Positions 33,137 to 39,323 of a stretch of DNA of 39,323 nucleotides are shown piece by piece. The stretch spans positions 1,223,728-1,263,050 of the forward strand of contig CABFPE010000018.1 in the NCBI GenBank assembly GCA_900660155.1, given 5' to 3'. Source of the stretch: Hofstenia miamia. Lineage: Eukaryota; Xenacoelomorpha; Acoela; Hofsteniidae. A program made the translations under genes and the position numbers. The notes under the pieces were generated by a model. That model saw nothing but the letters and a program-made list of their open reading frames with translations, did not search any database and was not told the DNA's origin. How positions within the stretch are numbered: the stretch's first letter is position 1; the number at the start of each line of letters is the position of its first letter.

Positions 33137-34034
33137 TAGGTAGTCCTGAAAGTTCTCTGTATTATCCCGTCATACGAACAAAAACAATTGAAATCCAAGA
33201 AAGGCATATATTTTTAATCAACATAATTACCATTTACATTAATGCACATTCGACACCGCTCAAACCAGTTATCGAAGCTGAATGCCACGTATTTGCTGAT
33301 ATCTTTCCCAGCTTCTCCTCGTATGCAAGAACAGCATCGTCTGGACAGCCAAACTCGCGGCCTCACAATTTTTCTTTGACATACCCAAACAAAAAGAAGT
33401 CAGCCGGTGAAAGATCCGGAGAATAAGATGAACGTGGCAACAGTCAAACTCTATTGTCAAAAATGAAGTTTGTGGTGACGGCTGCGGAATGCGGTGTGGC
33501 ATTGTCATGGTGAAGGCGGCGGTGTTGAAGCCCGTCTCTAGGCTGACGAGCTCTCCATGCCTCGAAGACAGCAGGTAGGCAAGTTTGCGAGTACCACTGT
33601 GAATTGACAGACTGCTGCCCAAGTAGTTGAACATTGGCAACAAGACCAGCCTTGCAAAAGAAGGTGGCCACCATCTTCCTTCCAACCCACGATGTTGCTG
33701 CAATATGTGTTTCTGGAGACTCATCGTCGAAACACCAGCCCGCTGATTGTCTTCGGGAACGGGGATCGCGCTGCCTTATCCACGTTTCGTCCCCAGTAAC
33801 AAAATCCCTGACCATTGCTAAATTGCTGCAGTTGTTGCTTATCCATAAAACGAGAAACAACACGTAACTATGATTTTTGTTTGTGACGTCACCAACCTTA
33901 TATATGCCTGTAGCAAAAAAGATAGTCCATCACACGCATCATTAACACTTTAACTGTTTTCATGTTTTAAATGTTGTGTGTTGTGTTGTGTGTTGATGGT
34001 ATGCAATAATACAGAGAACTTTCGGGACTACCTG
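33137..34034 (-). mobile_element. Mariner element lacking its N-terminal DNA-binding region
   Basis: Terminal inverted repeats of about 30 bases begin YAGGTAGTCCYGAAAGTTCT at both ends (two differences), flanked by a TA target duplication at 33135-33136 and 34035-34036. The minus-strand frame 33444-33863 holds GDETWI (first catalytic Asp, residue 25) and LHHDNATPH (second Asp, residue 120), spaced as in mariner. After a frameshift, SPDLSPADFFLFGYVKEKL follows at about 33440-33375 with the third Asp, and then the usual C-terminal tail with a stop. Only about 170 bp separates the first block from the right TIR. The roughly 130-150-residue helix-turn-helix domain is therefore absent, presumably deleted. 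At 898 bp it is shorter than the usual ~1.3 kb. It is inactive but could be mobilised in trans. Confidence 0.92.
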
Positions 34035-34050
34035 TAAATTGAGCCGAGAC

Positions 34051-35257
34051 AGCTAGTTAATGGTTAATTTATGCTTGGGGTGAATTTGTAATTTCATTTC
34101 AGAGAATGCTAAAATCTAGCAGATCGAGATTTACTGACTTTCTTACAAGAAATTTGGCAAAAAATGTATTTTAATTAAAATAACTGTTTGTAAATGTAGT
34201 GACTGTCACCCTAACATAATATTTAAATGATTTTTTCTACATAAATGAACGGCTAAATATCAACAGATTTTTTCATGTATTTAATAAATTGTGAGAACCT
34301 ATTTGATTTTAGGAAGGTTTTTAGGTTCATATTTATTGTTTATTATAAGCAAGTATGGCTGATAAACATCAAAGAAGATATTCAGAAAAACTAAAATATA
34401 AACTCGGATTACAAGGATATACATGTTTCGAAATCAAAATTTCATAAGGATCAATCCCCCTTTTTTACACCCGTTTTACCAGAAGCACAAGTGACATTAA
34501 ACTTCAGCAAAAAGAAACCTAGACTTCAAAAGGAGGATTCTTCAATGTTTTTAAAGTAGACATGAACTTGAATAATTTTTGCAAATACTTTTTTTATTAT
34601 TAATAGGATGAGGAAGTCAAGAGTTTACATTACACTCCATTCTGTTGCAATTTCGTATTTTTCGGGTTTTGAACAAGCTTTGTGTTGATCATATTATGTA
34701 TCTTAAGTAATAAAGCATTCGAGGAAAAATCTCATCGCCTCCTCCTATCAAAGTTTGCACTCCTGCGCCTATTATAACAGCTTCATTCAAAATCTAATAC
34801 TTGAGAGAATAGCAGAAGTACTTTTCGAAACCATTCAGGCAAAGGTACTTTCTTGCCTCTATGACCAAGAGTAAAATGCCACCTTTCATTGATTGAGATA
34901 GTTCCATTAATCATTGGCAAAAAAAGAATTAATGTCGAACTCGAAGGACAATACAGAGGACTCTAACTTCTAAAACATATTAAAAAAATTTACATCTTTC
35001 CAGCTAAAATTGCAAATTATTTCAGAAGTTTGTAAAATATCATTATTTACCTTAGATTAATAAACAGAAGAACTATGCTCTTAACAAAGGTCTGACAGTA
35101 ATAAAACGTTGTGCAACTACTTGATTGATTTGTGGATTTTCTCTTTCCAGTAATCTTCTAGGAGTCTCAATATTTGATTTAAGAGATAACAGAATATTTT
35201 TGTATATTGTCGGGAGATGCAGAAGATTGTATCAAAAAGCAAAATCTCATTATGTCT
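34051..35257. other. 1.2-kb stretch without recognisable gene
   Basis: No gene or repeat boundary is recognised. Confidence 0.55.
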
Positions 35258-35265
35258 CTATATAT

Positions 35266-35954
35266 CAGGGGCGAATACAGAGGGGGCGAGGGGCCCGGAC
35301 TCCTTTTAAAATAAGAATATTTCCTTAAACTGGTGCAAAAAATTACAAACCAAATTCTTTTGTACCAAATAGGGTGCATCAAATTTTTGTATTTAAATTC
35401 AATAATATGGGCGGACTTCATCAACATGCACCTTCTCCAAAATTTCAAGAAGCACAATTTTTCGTAATTTTAAATTTCATTGATGTTAGCAAGATTTTTG
35501 AATTTTGACTGTTTGATTTTTTAATTTTATCAAAATATTCAACAAAATTTGACAAATAGGCACATAACCTCTCATTTGTAATGCACAATGAATTTCTATA
35601 ATTTGAAGTACATAATGTATTCAATTTAGTGCATATTTTTGTGAAAAATATTACACAAAAATATCGTTGTTCTAAAAATAATTCTATTTTGTTGAAAAAA
35701 GTGATACAATTTCTCACAATTGCCCACTATCAATATTTCTATCTTGCGCTAAAAAGAATGAAATAATTGAAATTTATAAAAAATTCTGATTGGTCTTGAG
35801 AAGTTGCACAAATTGTATATTTGCATTTTGGAGTCAGTAAATGATGGTGAATTATAAATTCAATGCTTTTAACCAGCCGTAGTATCAAATTTTACACTTA
35901 CCATTTTATCTTGCATTAGGCCCCCTTTAAGAAATATTTCTGTATCCGCCAATG
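35266..35954. mobile_element. hAT-type MITE, family A copy 2
   Basis: The left end caggggcgaatacagagg is followed by a GGGGCGAGGGGCCCGG tract; the complement of the right end is cattggcggatacagaaa. The flanking 8-mers ctatatat (35258-35265) and atatacat (35955-35962) agree at 6 of 8. It matches the 6418-7479 element in reverse orientation, including internal blocks, but is 689 bp against 1062 bp. No transposase remnant is seen; the minus frames at 35179-35457 and 35445-35717 are not protein-like. Confidence 0.8.
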
Positions 35955-36267
35955 ATATACATATATTCATGTTTGCTTGACGGTAGATTAGACCGGTTTC
36001 GATTTTAAACCATCTTCAATATAAAAATAATGCGGTAATAAATTTACAATAACTACACTTTATAAATTACTATTGCATGTACTTCAAAAATAAATTTAAT
36101 GTTGTATATTTAATAGTTGCTCTTTTTTAGTTTCTTAAGAGAAAATTGTTTCACCGATTCTTGGATAGTTTGATCTTAGTAGTATATAGAAATTATCTTC
36201 TCTGGCAGTATGTCTATGTAAATATCAAAACTCAGTATAATTTAAATTAAATATATATGTATACATA

Positions 36268-37150
36268 CAGGGTGCGTACAAAATTTTCAACTATAGAAAT
36301 ATTGAAAATGTACAAAAATAAATTAGAATGACTTGATAATATAAAAAACAGACGAAAAATATGGCTGAATTTTTAGAAACCTTTCAAATTTTTATTTTTC
36401 AATTAAAATATGTGCTACCAGTATGTTCTTAGGGTACTAAGTGATTCATTCGGGTGATTTGTATCCAGAACATCGGTGATAACCCTAAAAAATTTAAGAG
36501 TTGTGAAATTCATTTATGTCTTAAATTTTGGCGGGATGGGGATGAGAAATTCATTGGAAATAATTGACCCACACATCCTAACTTTTCCAACTTTATTATG
36601 AACATATAAAAAAGTATCCCAAAATCTCAAGTGAGAGAGCCCAGTGGGTCAAAATTGAATAATGCTCGTTTTCCTGGGAATTAGTATCTTTATTAGAAGA
36701 ATAAGTACCTTACTTTAGAAAAATTTATAAACGAAATTTTACATTTTCTGAAAGCTATGTTCCTCGAGATTATATTACAAAAATCAGAACGAGAACAGTG
36801 GAATTTCTTGCAAAGTTGTAAATCTCGAAATAAAATTCAGCCGTTGTTTTGGGACAGAGGTAATATATGTGATCAATAAGAAATCAGTAAAGTTTACAAT
36901 CACATTTTCTCAAAACGTCAAGATTTAGAATTTGAAATGCTAAAATAATTCAATATTTAGAAGCATAACTATGCGTGACTCATTTATATGCGTGAAACAA
37001 CCCAAATTTCAAAAATTAAAGTTGTGAAATGTATATTTAGGATCTATTTTTAATATTTTCAGAAATTTTCTCGGGGCTTCACCACGGTTTTGCTCATTCA
37101 CTTCTTCATTACTAAGATGTCCAGCGTCAAAAAATTTTAGTTACGCACTG
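36268..37150. mobile_element. Candidate Tc/mariner-type MITE
   Basis: The left end cagggtgcgtacaaaatttt, preceded by TA, and the complement of the right end cagtgcgtaactaaaatttt are inverted copies with small gaps. The right flank does not give a clean TA. The interior (about 880 bp) has no ORF. It lies just upstream of the GPCR gene. The assignment is tentative. Confidence 0.45.
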
Positions 37151-37418
37151 CATATTGTGACAATGATATTAATGCAAAAAATCTAGTTAGATGCGCCACC
37201 TACCGATTCTTCATTTACCGAATTAGCATATTTTAAAAAATTATGATTTAAAATCAATATTTAAAACTTCAAAAGAAGAATTATTTTGCTTTATTTAATG
37301 CTTCATCTATTTTTCTCATATAAATGTTTAGCAAGACAATAAAATGAGATGATGTAAATAATTTTTTAAAGAAATTAATAATTTAATAAAACGAAAGAAG
37401 CGTAGGTTTATTATTTAA

Positions 37419-38369
37419 ATGAACCTTTCCTATAATTTAACTTATGAACAACCTGGGGGTTTTTACAAGGATTATCTGACATTAGCACTTAGCATCCTGA
37501 TTGGTACTATTGGAGTTCCCAGCAATATCATTGTGCTATACATAATCAAAGTACGCCCTTTCGTGAAAAAGGTATCTTCAAGAATTTATGTTTTCCATCT
37601 CACATTTGCAGACTTATTAAACTGTATTACATACTTGCTTATAAATATACCTTTCATAGTATATCCAGAAGAATTTCTACTTAATATATTTCGCTACGCA
37701 TGCTCATTTTGGAGTTCCATATTCAGATTTACTCTTTTTTACACGATATATATGGTAGTTCTGATTTGCTTTGATCGAGTAGTCAACGTATATACAATAG
37801 GTTTAACAAGAAGACTCAATAACACAACATTGGCAAAAATATTTTGTGTTTTGGTAATTGGATTCTCCTTAACTCAAGCTATTCTACAATTTGATATTTA
37901 CTATTACCAGCCAAGTACTGTGCTTTGGAATGGCGAACCATACAGTGGTCTTAGATGTCATCCATCGAGTGGAGCCCTTCAACACTTGATTCTTCTACTT
38001 TTTGGTTATACGTTGCCCTTATCAATGATCACTATTGGCAATATTGCAATTATAATTGGTCTATGGATCCGACTAAATGAGAAGAAGAAGAAGTTCAAGA
38101 CGGTAACTTACAAAGATGATTTGAGAGTGACCATTACTCTTGTTACTTGTTGTGTGGTTATGGTGGGTTTACATGCCCCTCATTATTTCCTCATTTTGCG
38201 ACAATATCTCAGCCCACCTGAGAGGAATGCAAGTTTTTGGGATAATTTTCTAAGTAGTGTAATTTGGGCAGTCTCACAAGCCTTGAGATGCATGAATTCA
38301 GCAATAAATTTTTTCATCTATTTATGCACAAATATGAGCTTTCGTAAATCATTTCAAAAGTGTTTCTAG
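37419..38369 (+). CDS. Class A (rhodopsin-like) GPCR, FMRFamide-receptor-like, single exon
   Basis: A 316-residue seven-transmembrane receptor of the plasma membrane, expected to couple a ligand to a G protein. A TAA lies directly before the ATG in frame, so this Met is the first possible start. The short N-terminus has two N-glycosylation sequons (N2, N6). Visible class A marks are N36 (TM1), D65 in LTFAD (TM2), the C95-C180 extracellular disulfide pair, D119-R120-V121 at the end of TM3 (variant of DRY), P200 (TM5), P254 (TM6) and Y301 (TM7). ICL3 is short and basic (EKKKKFK). Helix 8 is FRKSFQKCF with C315 available for palmitoylation. Variants: TM6 has LHAP where CWxP is usual, TM7 has NFFIY where NPxxY is usual, and the TM4 Trp is absent. 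NSxxNFxIY is typical of FMRFamide-type peptide receptors and lophotrochozoan orphan receptors, so a peptide or chemosensory ligand is likely but unproven. The gene is intact with no stops. An upstream non-coding exon cannot be excluded. Confidence 0.93.
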   Translation: MNLSYNLTYEQPGGFYKDYLTLALSILIGTIGVPSNIIVLYIIKVRPFVKKVSSRIYVFHLTFADLLNCITYLLINIPFIVYPEEFLLNIFRYACSFWSSIFRFTLFYTIYMVVLICFDRVVNVYTIGLTRRLNNTTLAKIFCVLVIGFSLTQAILQFDIYYYQPSTVLWNGEPYSGLRCHPSSGALQHLILLLFGYTLPLSMITIGNIAIIIGLWIRLNEKKKKFKTVTYKDDLRVTITLVTCCVVMVGLHAPHYFLILRQYLSPPERNASFWDNFLSSVIWAVSQALRCMNSAINFFIYLCTNMSFRKSFQKCF

Positions 38370-39323
38370 TGTATATTTTCTGACTCTTTTGCAATGCCAG
38401 AGCAGGTGTGATTTTGCATGGGGAGTCATTTGCTTTTATAGCATGGAAAGTGATTCAGGAAGAATTAAACGGATTTCTCAAGATTTTTGCGAAACATTAG
38501 TTTGATGAGTTGATGTACTGCTTACTTCTGCATTGCGCAAGTGCTTCACGAACATCATATTTTCCTTTTTCTAGGAGCTAATGTCATTCACAATAAAGTT
38601 GTAGTGCGTGTAGAACAATGCTTTGCAGACATAAAAGGGCTTGACCTGATTATGCATATTACTAATCTTTATCACACAATGCCAAGTGCTTAAGTAAATA
38701 TAATACTAGATTAAGCCTGTGTACCAATGAGTCAACCTGACACAATTTGCATGTTAGAAATTTGAAAATTATTAGTAAAAGAAATTCAACTTAACAATTA
38801 AATGCATCCACTACCCATCCTCCAGAATTTGACATTTTTAGCATTACAGCGTAAATATATAAAATTGATATACAGTTATACTTGACAATTTTGATACAAT
38901 AATAATATTTGGGTCAGAAATTGAATTTCTGACACATTGATAGGGTCACAATTCTAGAACTCGGGGTTTGGGTGTGAGGCAAATTTTCTGACCCGCTTCC
39001 CATTCTGCTTTAAACATTGCACCTTCCTTAAATAGTATTTTATTTGGATTGCATAGTAGTGATATCCCTGTAAAACATTAATGATTCCACACTGGCTAAT
39101 TAATAAACCAACCGCAACCGAAATTTCTTACTCATGCTCACCAGTACTCGAAAATGAATTTTTTTGCTGCTAGTAAAATATTTCAAAGTGTTTCAAAGAA
39201 ATTTATTTTTGATATTGTTTTTTACGAAATTCTTAGTTAAGATGCGCATAATTTGAAATCGAAGGCTTGCTCATACTATAACCAAAGATGAAAGCGGGGT
39301 GGATTTTTTGAACTGCCCCGCCC
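38370..39323. other. GPCR 3' flank, no further gene
   Basis: AT-rich flank with no second gene. A 9-bp-arm hairpin, gtcagaaat-tga-atttctgac, lies at 38913-38933. The final 30 bases become GC-rich (gcggggtgg ... gccccgccc), perhaps the edge of another transposon continuing beyond the window. Confidence 0.55.
38592..38597 (+). promoter_or_regulatory. Candidate polyadenylation signal for the GPCR
   Basis: AATAAA lies 223 bases after the GPCR stop. It is followed by a GT-containing stretch (gttgtagtgcgtgtag) that could serve as the downstream element. Position and hexamer fit, but nothing else supports it. Confidence 0.4.

Larger units (their letters stand above)
31274..34050. repeat. Unclassified interspersed repeat, copy 2, with two insertions
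   Basis: Homologous to 11627-11990 but split in three: 31274-31445, 32967-33136 and 34035-34050. The shared blocks tgtgcacaacacgcagccct and acggccaacgagaaacatag are intact. A 1.5-kb hAT and a 0.9-kb mariner sit inside, each flanked by its own TSD. Removing both (with one TSD copy each) restores alignment with copy 1. The small frames at 31278-31582 arise from the GC-rich hAT end and are not genes. Confidence 0.8.

Noticed and set aside
38913..38933. Perfect 9-bp-arm hairpin downstream of the GPCR
   Set aside because: Too short and isolated, in AT-rich sequence, to assign a terminator or RNA function in a eukaryotic genome.

Overview
This window looks like a piece of a very AT-rich (by eye about 70% A+T), repeat-dense nuclear genome of an invertebrate animal. 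The signs are a single-exon class A GPCR, several metazoan-type LINE families, Ty3/Gypsy, mariner, hAT and P-like transposon remains, many MITEs with target-site duplications (TSDs), and long (AT)n microsatellites. I cannot name the species. There are no prokaryotic operons, no CRISPR array, and no tRNA or rRNA gene that I can support.

Layout. 2.3-3.5 kb: 3' end of a non-LTR retrotransposon with a restriction-like endonuclease, minus strand. 4.6-7.5 kb: two hAT-type non-autonomous elements side by side, the first holding a nested 337-bp MITE. 9.5-11.5 kb: a palindrome-rich TIR element holding a second MITE, with a young hAT MITE (perfect 8-bp TSD) at its right edge. 11.6-12.0 kb: copy 1 of an unclassified repeat. 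12.7-15.2 kb: a CR1-like LINE, minus strand. 16.0-17.6 kb: an unrecognised 97-codon ORF next to a broken Gypsy pol, minus strand. 18.9-19.2 kb: a LINE 3' fragment. 22.0-22.5 kb: an SGNH-esterase pseudogene, minus strand. 23.6-25.0 kb: a LINE with an (ACAT)n tail, plus strand. 28.0-30.6 kb: a foldback element, a P-like transposase relic split by a hAT MITE, and another LINE relic. 31.3-34.05 kb: copy 2 of the unclassified repeat, carrying both a hAT and a mariner insertion. 35.3-37.2 kb: a second copy of the 6.4-kb hAT family and a candidate MITE. 37.4-38.4 kb: the one intact host gene, a rhodopsin-like GPCR.

Two technical problems matter as much as the biology. Positions 15601-15626 match the Nextera mate-pair junction adapter with one extra A, so continuity there is suspect. 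Positions from about 19.6 kb to 21237 are homopolymer-smeared sequence. Their last 0.6 kb is a corrupted second copy of 21239-21836, and the two are joined by the single N at 21238. The region is an assembly artefact rather than genuine biology.

I found no new multi-gene system. The window is mostly a record of nested transposition. The least explained items are the ORF at 15985-16278, the unclassified repeat family, the palindrome-rich TIR element and the GPCR's unusual motifs.
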